From NCBI GenBank assembly GCA_028386065.3, contig JAKUCV010006661.1, positions 16,544 to 80,543 of the forward strand: 64,000 nt of DNA. The letters run 5' to 3'. A model generated the notes under the pieces. It had not been told where the DNA came from and did no database searches. It worked only from the letters and a program-made list of their open reading frames with translations. This stretch comes from Turnera subulata (lineage: Eukaryota; Streptophyta; Magnoliopsida; Malpighiales; Passifloraceae). Shown here in pieces: positions 1 to 12,580 of this stretch. The translations under genes were made by a program, and so were the position numbers. Numbering within the stretch: the stretch's first letter is position 1; each line of letters begins with the position of its first letter.

Positions 1-76
1 TGGCAAATTCACCAAAAAGAGAGTAAGACTATCCCAGGGCATGGTCATATGTATAAGTAATGCCCCATTCACTAAC

Positions 77-1268
77 CTCTAGTGGAACATTGCCGGTTGC
101 AGCTACCACATCAGCATTGTTTGCATTTGAAGCATTCTCATTGTGTGCCTACATATTTAAATTAGGTTATGTGATTGACTTGAATTTGGAAGAACACAGG
201 AAAAGATATCACTTTACATTTGCACAGAAATTAAAGAAGTTGGAAATATTAGAATACATCACTTACAACTGGTGAAGGCACAGTGACACTAGCAGGTGAC
301 ATAGGATCAATGTTTGTGTTTGAACCATTCCCATTTGGTGCCTAAAGGTTTAGATAATGTCAAAATAAAGTACGAGGTCAACAAAACAAGTCAGGCAATA
401 TGAGATGAGAACAGAAACAAAAAAAAAAGACAAGTTGCAAATGCTTCATTACCTTCCTCCGAATGGAGTTTCTAGTCTGAGGTGTGCTGTGAACCACTTG
501 CGGAGGCACAGTTGTACCCATTGGTTCACTGACTTCCATTGGAGCATTTGCAGTTGCAAGTGCCATTTGAGTACTACTGGCATTTGAAGCATTCCCATTT
601 TGTGCCTACAGTATTTGATAGAGGTCTCTTAACATGAAAATCAACAGAAAACACAGACATTGAGAGAACATAAACAATCATTATATTAGAAATGCTTGAT
701 TACCTTTCTCCTAACGGCATTTCTTGTCTAAGGCTGAGTGCTCACAACTGGTGCAGGAGTAGGATTTGAAGCAGGTGCAATTTCAACAGTAGTAGGGTTT
801 GAAAGATTCCTATGTTGTGCCTACAAAATCATATTGAGGTGTATTAACTGAAAAAAAAACACTCAGCCAAAAGGAACAACATATAAGTTACACATGCTTA
901 ATTACCATTCTACGAATGAAATTCCTTGTCTGAGGTACATTGACCTCTACCGGAACATTTGAAGCGTTGCCTCTATTTAAAGCAGTTCCATTAGATGCCT
1001 ACAAAAGTATTTCCATTATTCCAGTAGAAAATATTAGAGGGATGCACACAGAATGAACAGAGGATAATAGTTTCAAATGGGCTACCGTCTTCATTCTTCT
1101 GCTCCTGGTGGCATGCTCTCTTACTTCCTGCTCTGGTACCTTACGCTTTCTAGAATTTCTCCTTTGTGGTACACTGACATGCATTTCTGCTCCTTTAGGT
1201 GGGGGAATCTGTGTTTGCTCTTCACGTATTTGAGCATCCATGCCACTACTATCACCATGCAAGTTAGC
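77..1268 (-). pseudogene. Six symmetric repeat exons, distal part of the Mutator transposase gene
   Basis: Read on the minus strand, six segments are each bounded by an AG acceptor and a GT donor: 1268-1086, 998-906, 820-704, 605-453, 341-267 and 148-77. Their lengths are 183, 93, 117, 153, 75 and 72 nt, all multiples of three, so each could be skipped or duplicated without changing frame. Every one starts with an Ala codon, and five share a start like A-x-N-G-N-A-S-N. Four share an end like P-Q-T-R-N-x-I-R-R-K (PQRRNSRKRK in the first). Exon 820-704 has a TAG where the others have CAG before T-R-N. The exons lie downstream of the transposase zinc-knuckle exon, separated from it by the gypsy insertion, so I infer they are the C-terminal part of the same gene. 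They could instead belong to a separate gene. The reading continues beyond the left edge of the window. Function unknown; the basic ends suggest nucleic acid or nuclear association. Confidence 0.6.
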
Positions 1269-1413
1269 CTACAAACGACATAGACATCCATAACAAGTTA
1301 CAAGCAAATAGTTATATTGGCGCTAATCGAAAACCATAAGTAAGAGTTAGATAGGCTGTATATTACTGTTCTCTGTCTTGAATTACTTGATTGAAACACA
1401 CATCCATTATTAT

Positions 1414-2020
1414 AGGATTTTTGTCTACTTTGAGCTGTGGTTAGGTTGTCCCATGCAACCTTCACTTTCTCTGTAGTCAATTCCACAATTTCCGGACCTA
1501 ATAGTTTCCTTACTCCCACGTCATTCCAGCAAACAGGAGTACGACATCTTCGGCCGTATAATGCCTCATATGGTGCCATGCCGATACTGGACTGATAGCT
1601 ATTATTGTAGGCAAATTCTGCAAGTGACAAATATTTATCCCAACTGCCTCCATAGTCCTGCACACTAGCCCTCAACATGTCCTCCAAAATTTGAATCACC
1701 CGTTCACTTTGGCTGTCAGTTTGCGGGTGGAATGCTGTACTCAAGTCAAGTTTTATACCCATCGCTTCCTGAAAACTCTGCCAAAACCGTGAGGTAAATT
1801 GGGGACCTCGATCTGATACAATGGATACAGGCACTCCATGTAACCTTACAATCTCATCAATATACACTTGGGCCAACTTGGTAAAGTTGTAGGTTGTTTT
1901 CACAGGCGAGAAGTGAGCAGACTTGGTTAGTCTGTCAACAACAACCCAAATAGAGTCAAACCCACCTCTTGTTCTTGGCAGACCACTAACAAAATCCATA
2001 GTTACCCTCTCCCAAAAGTA
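1414..2020 (-). pseudogene. Ty3/gypsy integrase fragment
   Basis: The minus-strand reading contains a typical gypsy integrase core. WERVTMDFVSGLP carries the first catalytic Asp, SDRGPQFTS the second, and SQSERVIQ about 35 residues later the Glu. It is followed by AEFAYNNSYQSSIGMAPYEALYGRRCRTP, the usual C-terminal landmark of plant chromovirus-like integrases. The reading stays open down to about QSRQKSY near 1414 and then changes abruptly to unrelated sequence. The zinc-binding N-terminus and everything upstream of integrase are absent. The open frame is a remnant, not a gene. Confidence 0.85.
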
Positions 2021-2420
2021 TGCATCAATATACCTCCTCAGAACTTAACACTTCATAACCTAACTCCAAATAATCAAGACTAACCCTAAATAATCATGGG
2101 GTTCAATTATTCTTCAATTACGAACCCTATTCTGAAACTTGGCATTCCCGACCAACTCCTTCAAACCTTACTCATCCTTAGGTTACCCGACGCTATCTAC
2201 TACCCCAACGCTATTTACTACCCTTAACTTGCTACTATTGAGCTAAGGCTCCCAAAATACAAAATCACTCTATACTTAGACATCACTCTCCTAGAACACT
2301 TTCCACCTATACCTCATTTCTTCCTTTAGTTCAAAACTATCCCAATCCTTCACATAACATACTCCACCATCCTTTACACATCTTTAAATCCACAAAACCA
2401 TTACTTACTTCCTTTACTTC
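2020..2420. other. Non-coding stretch inside the gypsy remnant
   Basis: C- and A-rich sequence between the integrase fragment and the first LTR-like block. No protein domain or internal repeat was recognised. It probably belongs to a deleted or rearranged interior of the gypsy element. Confidence 0.4.
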
Positions 2421-2800
2421 CTTCGCTGTGTGTGCCTCGGTAGCAAGCCATATGCACTTGTGGGCTATTCGGTTATGCCTCGTACGTGGGGCTGTGGGAT
2501 ATGATTGTGCATGTATGCAGGGCTGCTGGGGTATGCAAGTAGGCCCAGAGTACATCACAAGGCTTACCCGTGGGCCTGGTCACGGTGGTTTGGAAATGGA
2601 TTGTTCCGAGGCGTGAGTGCCCGGTACTTGTGCATTGCACCATTTATGTGCTGCTTGACTGTGTGTAGCCCATGCCGAGCCTTGTGTGCAATGTGTGGTT
2701 ACTTTCTTGCATGGCTTATTTACTTGCTGAGTTTTATACTCACCCCCCTATTTCTCCATTTGTCTTACAGGTGCGAGATTGAGAGTACGGGCAATAGGTC
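2420..2800. repeat. LTR-like block, copy 1
   Basis: Shares with 3340-3590 and 5565-5900 a long near-identical stretch starting GTGCCTCGGTAGCAAGCC and running through GGGCCTGGTCACGG and GATTGTTCCGAGGCGTGAG. It also shares CTTACAGGTGCGAG with the 5.9-kb copy only. Dense stops on both strands; read as gypsy LTR sequence. Confidence 0.6.
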
Positions 2801-3116
2801 GATGCGTATGAGCAAGCAGGTGACTAAGCAGCCACTTGCATGCTCAGCAGCTCTGGTGGCAGCACCTCATGCTCCCCTTGCCACCACCTGCTTTTATCCT
2901 TTTAACCAGCCATCACTAATTCTCACCATTCACCAGCACCTACCCTTGGTGAATTGCATTGATACCTGGCAACCCCCAATTGGCTGCGCCCACATAGGCA
3001 CCACTGCACCAATTGGCGCACCAATTGGCACAGCAGCGCGCCAATTGCGCACCCATTGCATATAAGTAGCACCAACAACCAATCCACAGTCTTACTAACC
3101 AATTCTCCTACTTCCC

Positions 3117-3590
3117 GCTTGGCATGCTGCCCTTGTTGGCTTGTTTGCATTGCACTTGTGATGATTTTGGTTGGCATTTCATCATATTGGATGCGTGTGT
3201 GATTGTGGTACCACTGGCCAGTTGGTTGGGTGCACAAGGGTGCACGTATTATGGAAAAGGGCCAACGTGGAGTTGGCGTATTATGGAAAATGGCCAACGT
3301 GGAGTTGGCATATATGGATTTGGGTGGTGTTACGAAGGGCGCTGTGTGTACCTCGGTAGCAAGCCATATGCACTCGAGGGCTATTCGGTTATGCCTCGTA
3401 CGTGGGGCTGTGGGATATGATTGTGCATGTGTGCAGGGCTGCCAGGGTATGCAAGCAGGCCCGGAGTACATCACAAGGCTTACCCGTGGGCCTGGTCACA
3501 GTGATATTGAAAAGGATTGTTCCGAGGCGTGAGTGCCCGATATTCGTGCATTGCACCATTTATGTGCTGCTTGACTGTGTGTTACCCCTA
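3117..3590. repeat. LTR-like block, copy 2
   Basis: Matches 5313-5790 over its length (CTGCCCTTGTTGGCTTG, TGATTGTGGTACCACTGGCC, GGGCCAACGTGGAGTTGGC). Within it a unit of about 32 bp built on GGCCAACGTGGAGTTGGC is duplicated in tandem (3265-3330); the 5.5-kb copy has it once. Confidence 0.6.
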
Positions 3591-5312
3591 AGTACACCCT
3601 AGAGTATAGTGGGATGCCAATATTACAAGAGTTGGGTGTACCACGTTCATTGGGGATATTCGTGATTGTTGGTTCCTATGTCGGGAAATCGATAGGCGAT
3701 GATAACATTCGTGGTGTACAAGTTAGTGTGGTTTTTGGGCATGATAATATAAATTGGTGTCGGATTGAGGGCAATGGTGAGCATTGGATTGGCTTAGAGC
3801 ACACACATAGGTTTGTAGTGACCCGATGGCACAATTGGCCTATTTTGGTGTACCGAGTGCCCGGCTTGTTTGATTGGCCAATGAATGATGGTTAATGATG
3901 AGAATGTATTTATTTGGTTTAATAGGTGCATTAGAGGCACAATTGGCCAAGGGGAATATTGGTTAGCTCGATTTGGTGCGAAAAGGTGCACAATAGGGGC
4001 ACCGGGTGCCCGTTGGTGCACAATCGGACCCGATGATGTGTAAATTCGTGATTGGACAAATCGACCAATCAGAGTTAGCCATGTGGCTCGGGAATAAGGT
4101 GCTGGAGGCTTTAGGTGTACAAGCTAGCAGCTTGTGTGGCACGGGCTAATTGGCCATGATTAAGCATGAGGTGGCACCAACTTGGTGCAAGTGGCACCAA
4201 GTTGGCAAGTGTGGCAAGTAGGTGCTTAGTCACCTACTTACCATCACTTAAGGGGTGAAACCAGGCACCTCTTACCATTTTGATCAGACCAAATTCGTGG
4301 CTAAGGATAGAGAGAGAGGAGAAAGAGGAAGAGAGGAGAGAAAGAGAGGTGAGGCTTGGGTGTTCTGCTCTCGGCCAGACAGACCCCTGGCTACTAAAAT
4401 AGGGATTCCGGCCAACCCACCGGTTGGAATTGAGTGAAACCAAAGCCCAGAGGTAGCTAGCTTCCATATCGTTAATTGGGAACCAGTTTGGTTGATTTTA
4501 GAGCTTAACTGAGAGTTATGGGCTCTCAAAGTTCACTGTTCTGCAGCAGACCTGCTGCTTGACCCTTGGTTGATGTAGGAGCCATAATTGGAGTTAGAAA
4601 GCTTGGAATTTGATGTTCTCAGTGGCTCTTGAAAGCTAGGAGGCAGGCCTACAACTTTTATGTGGATGGACAAAGCTTGTTATGCCTATAGGTTCGGTTT
4701 ATTTCGGGTTTAATTTGCTGCTGGTGCAGGACAGTTTCTGCCCGAATTGGAGAAAGATGAGTATTGTGTGCTTGAATTGTCTTTTGGTTATTATGGTTGG
4801 TTTTATGGTTTTGTAATGTGAAATTGTGTGTGTGTAACAGGGGAATAAGGCCAAGGGATCCTAATGGTTCCAAAGGAAGGGAATTGGCCTAAGGAAGCTT
4901 AATTGATGTAAGTAAATAGGTTATGCAGGTTAGTGATTGCTAGTGCACCTTTGTTGGGCGGAAGGCCATTTTGCATGCTGATTGTGAGTGATTGTGTAAT
5001 GAGTTTTCTTACTGGTCATAGTTGGTCATTGTTGGTTAATGCTGTTCATTTTAGGCCATGGTTGGTCATTGTTGGCTAGAGTTGGAGATTATGGGCTTTG
5101 GTAGTCTAATTGTGCATAATTGGTGTGGATTGTGTGTGGATTGTGACATGTTGGTGGATTATGATTGTGTGTTGATTTGGCTTGCTGGTCATTGTGGATT
5201 AATTTGCCATTGCTGGCCATTGTGGGGTAATCTTTCCTAATTGGCTTTTGTTGATTATTGGTGCATAATTGCAGTGCATTGTGAGTTGTTGATGCACCAT
5301 GAATGGGTTATA

Positions 5313-6267
5313 TGCTTGTGACATACTTGCTGCCCTTGTTGGCTTGGTTGCACTGCACTTGTTGTGCTGATTGTTGGCATTACACTTGTTGTGCTTGTGA
5401 ATGACATTGCACTTGTGATGATTATGGTTGGCATTGCATTATCTTGATGCGTGTGTGATTGTGGTACCACTGGCCAGCTGGTTGGGTGCACAAGGGTGCA
5501 CATATAATGGAAAAGGGCCAACGTGGAGTTGGCGTATATGGATTTGGGTGGTGTTACGAAGGGCGCTGTGTGTGCCTCGGTAGCAAGCCATATGCACTTG
5601 TGGGCTATTCGGTTATGCCTCGTGCGTGGGCTGTGGGATATGGTTGTGCACGTGTGCAGGGCTGCTAGGGTATGCAAGTAGGCCCGGAGTACATCACAAG
5701 GCTTACCCGTGGGCCTGGTCACGGTGGTTTGGAAATGGATTGTTCCGAGGCGTGAGTGCCCGGTACCTGTCCATTGCATTGTACATGTTTATCTTAACTG
5801 TGTGTGGCCATGCCGAGCCTTGTGTGCAATGTGTGGTTATTTTCTTGCATGGTTTATTTACTTACTGAGTTTTATACTCACCCCCCTGTTTCCCCCTTGT
5901 CTTACAGGTGCGAGGATGAGAGTACGGGCAGTAGGTGGATGGGTATAGCCGAGTCAGTTTCAATTAATTACTTCATTGTGTTGGTTTGTAAAAGGAGGTT
6001 ATGTTTTTGTAATGGAAGTGTTAGTGCCCCTTGTAGCAAAGAATTCTATAACATTACTGGATATGGTTTGTTTTACACTTTTTAGGGTCTACGTTGCCTT
6101 TGCATTTGTTGTTTTGCTTCCGTTTATGTTGCGCATACATTGGTTGGTATCCCGCGAGGCAGAGGCAACAAGCTTCTGGATGGTTTGGTATAAGGCCTTT
6201 GGGTGCCCTGTGGCACATTGTGGGTGCACATGGTACCTGGCCGGTCACGCTTAGCGGGGGCGTGACA
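5313..6267 (-). repeat. LTR-like block, copy 3, ending at the insertion boundary
   Basis: Contains the shared block (5313-5900), then sequence reaching GGGGGCGTGACA at 6267. Read on the minus strand this begins TGTCACGCCC, the form of many plant gypsy LTR 5' ends, so it is probably the 5' LTR of the minus-oriented element. Confidence 0.55.
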
Positions 6268-6269
6268 GT

Positions 6270-9200
6270 TGTGGTCTCATCACCAATTGTTGTGTTGAGA
6301 ATGATGGTGTCAGTAAGTGTGACAGATTGTTGTTGTTGACCATGTCTCTTCTTACAGGTCTTCCTATTGTGCCCAAATTCGAAACATATCTGACATTGCA
6401 TCACGCGAGATATCTTTGTCCTCTACTATACAAAACGTGAATAAAATGTTTGTCAGCATATATATGATATCAGAACAAACCAAAGCATCACACATAAGAA
6501 AGAAATTACTTAGTACCTGTGATCCTCTTGGTTTTGATCCTTTTGATTGAGACCTCCTCGACTGTGATCCTCTTGTTTCCCCATCCTCCTTGCGCCTAAC
6601 TACCTGTGGCCTCCCTCGTTTTGTATCAGCCTCAGGAGGACTCACTGCTGGTTGACCAGAAATTTCCCAAAATAGTTCACCAGGTACTGGATTAATGGAC
6701 AACTTATAGGACCTCACAAAGAAATCCTTGTGGTACCATCTGGCGACATAATTCTCCACTTTCTCCCTATCACCCAATATCACAGCAGCGACATGTGGGC
6801 ATGGAATTCCAGTCAAATCCCAGGATCTACATGTACACTCTCTCTTCTTCTTGTCTACAACAAAGATGTTCTCACCATCAATCACTTCATATTTTCCACT
6901 ACCATTAGGCTGCACCCAGTATAAAGCTGCGAGATCCTTGTTCTTTTCCAACTCCCTTCTAATTCTGACCCCATGATCATGCATCCCCCAAGTGGTCACA
7001 AATGCTGCCTCTCTACAATTCTACTCATGATCAAGCGCCTAATGTCTTCTAGCATTGATATAATAGACTTGAACCTGGCTTCAATAATAAAACAATTGAA
7101 CACCTCGCACATGTTGTTATCTACAACATCAGATTTTGACAATGTTTGCTGAAAGGCCCTGCACCAATGCCTGGGATTTGCCTCTATGAAGTCCTGCTTT
7201 GCTTGAACAGAGATATCAGAGAATTGGCTAATCAGCAAGGCCAACTCTTGCTGTGTGGTGCACTTCACACATTTCCAAAAGTGCCTTTGAAGCTCTTCCC
7301 CTCGGTTTACTCTGCTCCACTTTGCAAAAATGTGCCTTGCACATCTCCTATGTTCTACATAAGGAACTAGGTCTGCAACAGCTCTAATTAGGCCCTGTAT
7401 AAACAGTTAGAACATGTTAGTATAATGACATTGGCCTAATCTCACACAATTAGTATAATGACTTAACTGTAAGCTACTTAAATCTTACAGCTCTCTCCTC
7501 AATCAATATGTAAAATCAGACTCTCAAACATTCAACAAATCACACACTAGTCGGGTTACAATTCTGATGTCAGTTAACTACTGTTAAGCAACTGTGAGGT
7601 AACAAAAGAAGATCAAAAGAAAACCTCATCAGATTTCAGAACAGAAAAGCCAAGAAAGAAAGGAAGAAATAGGAGGAGGTGTGTTTTAATTTTAAAGCAA
7701 AGAATGTGTGTAAGCTAGTTAAGCACGGTAGACATATAAGTAACATGTACTGACCTTGTGTTGATCTGACATAAAAGTCCATCCTTTCCCTGTACCCATT
7801 GGTATGCCTAAATTGTGGATAACCTGCCCAATAAACCACTTCCAATTCTCTGTATTCTCCACCTGCACCACAGCCCAAGCCAACGGATACATTTGATTGT
7901 TGGCATCTCGTCCAATTGTGACTAGTAGTTGTCCTCCAAGAATACCTTTTAAGAAGCATCCATCAAACCCGTTCACACGCCTGTAGCCAGTCTTGAAGCC
8001 TACCTTCAAAGCATGGAAACATATGTAAAGCCTTTGAAACACTTGCTCTCCATCTTCCTGCTCAGTTTGAAGCACTACTGTACTTCCAGGATTGGTGGAC
8101 TTCAATGTCTGCACATAGTCATGAAGTCTGCTATACTCCCTTTTCACATCTCCCTGGAAATGAGTACTAACATCTTCCTTTGCACGCCTTGCTTATGACC
8201 ATATTGTAGTGACCCTGAACTTTTTCCTTGCGGCTTCCGCAATCTGGTTAGGTCTCATACTCATGGCAGTTGAGCCAAACTTCTCTACCAAATGCTTTTT
8301 TATAACTGTCTTGATCACTCGACTATTTCTGTTGGTGCTACCACAGTCATGCATTGCGTGTATCTTCCTAATGACCCAGATTTTATTTGCTTTGTGGAAA
8401 GTTACATGCACAAACCATCTGCATCCCTCCACCTTGCACTTTCCTCGCAGTCTCTCATTGTCAATCTTCTTCCACCTAATGTCCCTCCTCTCTCTAATGC
8501 TGTAATTGTCGAAAGCATCCTTTGCTTCATTCCTACTTCGAAAAATCATGCCCACAACAAAGGGCGGTTTCTTGTCCTTGGGATTAAAATACAGTCCACT
8601 GTGCTGCCTCCTGCGACCAGCATCACTGTCATCAGTTGCATTCTCATATCCAGTAGCTATGAAGCTGCCTTCATTATCTGAAAAAAAAAAGTCTTCCTCG
8701 TTCCACTTTCCCTTTCTAAGCCTCCTTAACTCTTGTTCAAACTGAAGAGGCTGTGAAGTGCCACCTTCATCCCCTACAACACAATAATAAGAATAACATG
8801 TCAATGTTGGTCATATTTTGGTAAACTACCATGTAATTAAAATGCTGAAACATGTGGAAATACAATGTAAGTAATAGAAAATTACCTTCATTAATAGTTC
8901 GTTGATTACCTACACCACCTTCATCCTCAACATATTGTTGTCTCCTCTCCTCTTCTGCATCAGCCTCGTAATTCTCTCCCCCGAGTGCAGTTTCTCGACC
9001 CTCTTCTATCTGTTGTATCAGTTTCCTTCTTCTTTCTTCTGCCTTCCGCTTCACCAAGATCTCTTTCGCCCTTTCCCTATACTTCTGCAGCTCATAATCA
9101 TCATTGTCTGTCAATTCCTCAGCACCTACCAAGCGATCTGACTCCACCTGGTCTTCATCATCATAGCCTTCATCCTCTCCATCATTGTCCTCACCATGGG

Positions 9201-9915
9201 TATTTGTGTCTTCTACGGCAATAGGTGCTTCTTCATCATCAGCAGACATTCTGATATCATCTTTATTTTGACCTACATCTTCAAACTCAGAAGGAACTTC
9301 AACCTCTCTCCGTGGCTGACTACATTGCCCTATTTCAACACTCCCCACATTTAAGTCGCAACCACTCTCTCCACCAAACTCACAACCACCTACAGCATCA
9401 CCCTCACCTCCACTCTCACTCTCACCTACACACTCACCTTCATACCCACCTTCATTAATGTCACATGCTGTCTCACCAACTTCATTTAACTCTCCCTCAC
9501 TCTCACCTGACAACTCTGGCACTAAATACCCAAATTTCTTACACACTGTCCTTGGGTTCTCTTCACCCTAGTAAGGATGAATCCTATCTCCATGCTCCAC
9601 ATATATATCCGCTTCACCATCTTTCTCCAGCACCTCGAACAGTGGGCCTAAGCTACTATCGTGCTTAGTCACAAGCACCAGCTCTTGCTCAAGTGCAGAT
9701 ACAAGGCTTTTACCATTGCTCTTGATGGGGACCCGATAATAAATATTGGACACATTTTTGTATCCCAACTGGCCGCACATGATAATCAGCACATCACGAT
9801 AAATCTTATCTTTATCTGGTTTTTTAATCTTCGCACGATCTGGCACATAACGCAAATGGGGGTCCCGTACAAATGCCCCACCAATATAGTAGTGCAATTT
9901 CACACGAGAGTCCAT
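6270..9915 (-). pseudogene. MuDR/MURA-type Mutator transposase, broken
   Basis: Five minus-strand exons can be traced. Exon 9915-8886 starts MDSRVKLHYYIGG, carries the usual N-terminal MuDR region and then a long acidic stretch. Exon 8773-7755 carries the DNA-binding zinc domain (GKCKVEGCRWFVHV, HAMHDC) and the DDE core with GFDGCFLKG (first Asp) and FMSDQHK (second Asp). Exon 7394-6517 carries the catalytic-Glu region (DNNMCEVFNCFIIEAR) and a SWIM finger (CTCRSWDLTGIPCPH). Exon 6422-6270 carries a CCHC knuckle (CQICFEFGHNRKTC) and is cut by the gypsy insertion. Splice sites fit GT-AG and reading phases agree. It is inactivated by in-frame TAG at 9568-9570, TAA at 8193-8195 and a one-base frameshift near 7010. 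Family members cut and paste their own terminal inverted repeats. Confidence 0.85.
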
Positions 9916-11570
9916 GGAATGCCCTACCTGTTGCAGAAAGTGAGACATTGTCAACAACATTTTTTCATTTTCAAAACCACACCAGTATTTCCTTCCAACT
10001 CAGGGACCACAATCCCACGTTACGCATGTGACTCACATAAAAAGGAAAAGCAAACAAACAAAAAAACAAAAAAGCAAGAAACCCAGATTCAGTTTTCAAA
10101 TTATTTACTAGTTTGACCATGCACATTCTACTATTAAAAAACCTAGATGCTAACGACAAACCCATCTCTTTAACACACCCAAGCATACAATCCACAGTTC
10201 ACAGAAAATGCAAACAATACCACTATTTTTTAACACATAAAGGACCACAACCTCACGCATATGTCCGACAGAAGTGGGCAAATCCAATAAAACAAGCAAG
10301 AGCCAAAGATTGTTTTGTTCTTCAATTTAACGACAAACCATAACCGTAACCCACTTTTTAAACACCAACACCCAAAAAAAAAATCAATTAACAGTACACA
10401 AAAAATTCAACCACATAAATTTTTTATAACAATGAACCCAGAATAAAAAAGAAAAAGCGTACCTTAATCGAAGATGGCTGGTGCGATTCGATTCCCAGCT
10501 GTTGAAGAATCGCATAGATTCCCTGGACCTCACTTTACAACTCTGCACGCCTTTTGTCTACTTTCTCAAGCTTCTTTCCAACATGCATTCATCTACAGAG
10601 GACGGACGGGACGGGACATAAGAGGCTTTGGTGTTTTCTCTTCACTTCTTAATCGCCTGAATCTCTGATGGTGTTCAGTGTTTTTTTTAAGTCAAAGATG
10701 GTGTTCAGTGTTGGGGGTCTCCAGCGCGTGTCTTCTTTACTTTAGTGGACCCAAAACCACGCCCAAGCTCGCGCGTTTCGTGGAAAAGAGAGAATAAAGC
10801 ACACTGGGCTAGGCGCGTTCCACAAGCACGACGTCGTTCTCATTGGGCGGCAACTTTCCCGCCTACAAGGCGCACTCACGCGTTAGTGGCCGACAGCTCC
10901 ACGTGAACGGACCCACCACTCAGCTTATTTCAGCAGTTTTTTTGAATTTAAAAAAACAAAAACCCCAATCCAAAACGGCAGCACATGGGCAATCGAAGGC
11001 GAAACGACTTTTGATTTGGCCTTGCCTTACGCGTATTACCAAGAACGACGCCGTTTTCACTGGGCGCCAAAACTCCCGCCCAATGCAGCCAGCTTGGTCA
11101 ACCGGAGGCAAACCCACGTGATGGGCCCCACTGTACTCCACCTCTTCGTTTCCCGCAACCCCAGCAGACATCATTTATTTTTTTTTTTTGAAATTTAAAC
11201 AACAGTAACCAAAAAATTCAACTGTGTTAGTAACGGAAAAAATATTTAAAAGTCAACCACATCATCGGGCCCACAATTTTTTTGGAATTTTTTTTTGAAT
11301 TAATACATTTTCAAGAAATTAACAAAAAAACAAAAAATGAAATTAAGTAAATAAAATAATAACAATATAAAATCCGAGAATCAGCGGGCCCACCAGCCAC
11401 GTGTCGATCTCTGGTTGGCCACTGCCTGCCCACCGGCTACTGGAGGTGAAATGGACAACAACACCCGGTTCCAACAGACTTGAGGGACAAGATCGGTGAT
11501 TTTCAAAGTGCAGGGATAACAACGCGGAAAATGGAAAAGTGAAAGGACACAAAAAGCTTTTTTTACCTTA
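9916..11570 (-). promoter_or_regulatory. 5' leader, promoter side and probable terminal region of the Mutator element
   Basis: A plausible donor (ATTAAG followed by GTACGC on the minus strand, near 10462) suggests a non-coding first exon about 10463-10680, spliced to the acceptor just before the start codon at 9915. Between 10.7 and 11.1 kb a GC-rich motif related to ACGCCGTTTTCACTGGGC and CTCCCGCC occurs twice, near 10829-10866 and 11043-11085, in a zone rich in CACGTG-like words. The segment 11390-11560, read on the minus strand, resembles long Mutator terminal inverted repeats in composition (TTTTGTGTCCTTTCAC, ACTTTGAAAATCACCG). The opposite end is outside the window, so this cannot be confirmed. 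Confidence 0.35.
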
Positions 11571-12580
11571 AATTATAACATTAAATACATGTGACCTTTA
11601 GTTTTCAAGAAACATTTCATAATTTGATGTATGGATGCATGTGACTCTTATTTTTTTACATTTAATTTTTTTAAGTTCAATTATGACTTCTCATTACCCT
11701 AACATTCCCTCCTGCAATTAAATATAGAATATTAAAAGTTTTTTTATTAAATTTACTAAATAATATATTAATTATTTTTTTACAAAATTAGTTGCCATAT
11801 GTTAATCTTTAGAAAGCCACTTGTCAACACCAGAGATCTAGGTCTCTGATTTAATATATTTATATAAATAATAAAACAAATAGGGGTATTTCTATCTTTC
11901 AATTTCGGTGCTCTTTTTTAGGCGTTCATGCTTTTATATATAGTATAGTGTCGATAGATAATTAATTGTTCTCAATAGTTATTTTTTTGGTCTTTAATTC
12001 ATGTTGAGAAAAAAAAGCTTTCAATTTTCTCCTATGTATCCAGTCTCGTTTTGTGAATGGATGAGGAAGACTACCTTAGATGTAATTTTAATGTAATAAA
12101 TATACATATATTTTTTTAAAATTTAAATGTTTTAGATAAATAGAATTTCTAAAGCTTTCCAATCACACAAAGTAGAATTTTTTAATTTTTATAAGTTGGG
12201 GGGTTATAATGATATCTTGCCGCTTAGGATTTATAAGCCACTGAAAATTAGTGTAGGATAAATAGAACTACAGAAAATAATTGGCCTAAAGGATAATCCA
12301 AGTGGTGGGAGTTTAGTGTTGTGGTTAAATATTTGTAAAAAAAAAAAAATCTATTTTACTTGAATGATATTGAATATAATTTATTTGTAAGTGCAAAGAC
12401 ACAAATGCCGCTGACTGAGTTGAGGACTATGGCTAGAGTTGTGTGAATAATCTGGTAGTAAGTAATCTAATACATTAGGATTGAGATAGGGATAATAAGT
12501 AATAATCAGAGATACGAGGGATATAGGCGGCGAGGGAAAGAAGAAGAAGAAGAAGGAGGAGGAAGCCTAGGATAGGAGAA
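11571..12580. other. AT-rich intergenic region upstream of LWD1
   Basis: Strongly AT-rich with many homopolymer runs; no coding potential seen. The last ~100 bp turn purine-rich (GAAGAAGAAGAAGAAGGAGG) just before the ATG at 12581 and probably form the LWD1 5' UTR. Confidence 0.6.

Larger units (their letters stand above)
1414..6267 (-). mobile_element. Degenerate Ty3/gypsy LTR retrotransposon inserted in the Mutator gene
   Basis: The right edge is sharp: in the minus direction an LTR-like start TGTCACGCCC begins at 6267, directly after the transposase exon sequence. The left edge near 1414 falls inside integrase coding sequence, so the element is truncated there. Between them lie one integrase fragment and several copies of an LTR-like block, with no gag, protease or reverse transcriptase that I can recognise. 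The stretch 3600-5310 is low-complexity TG-rich DNA with repeated CACAATTGGCC-like words and no gene. No matching target-site duplication could be found because the left end is missing. Confidence 0.65.

Noticed and set aside
3124..3532. Overlapping open frames of about 100 aa in the LTR-like blocks near 3.2 and 5.5 kb
   Set aside because: They lie in repeated LTR-type sequence, differ in length between copies and match no protein.
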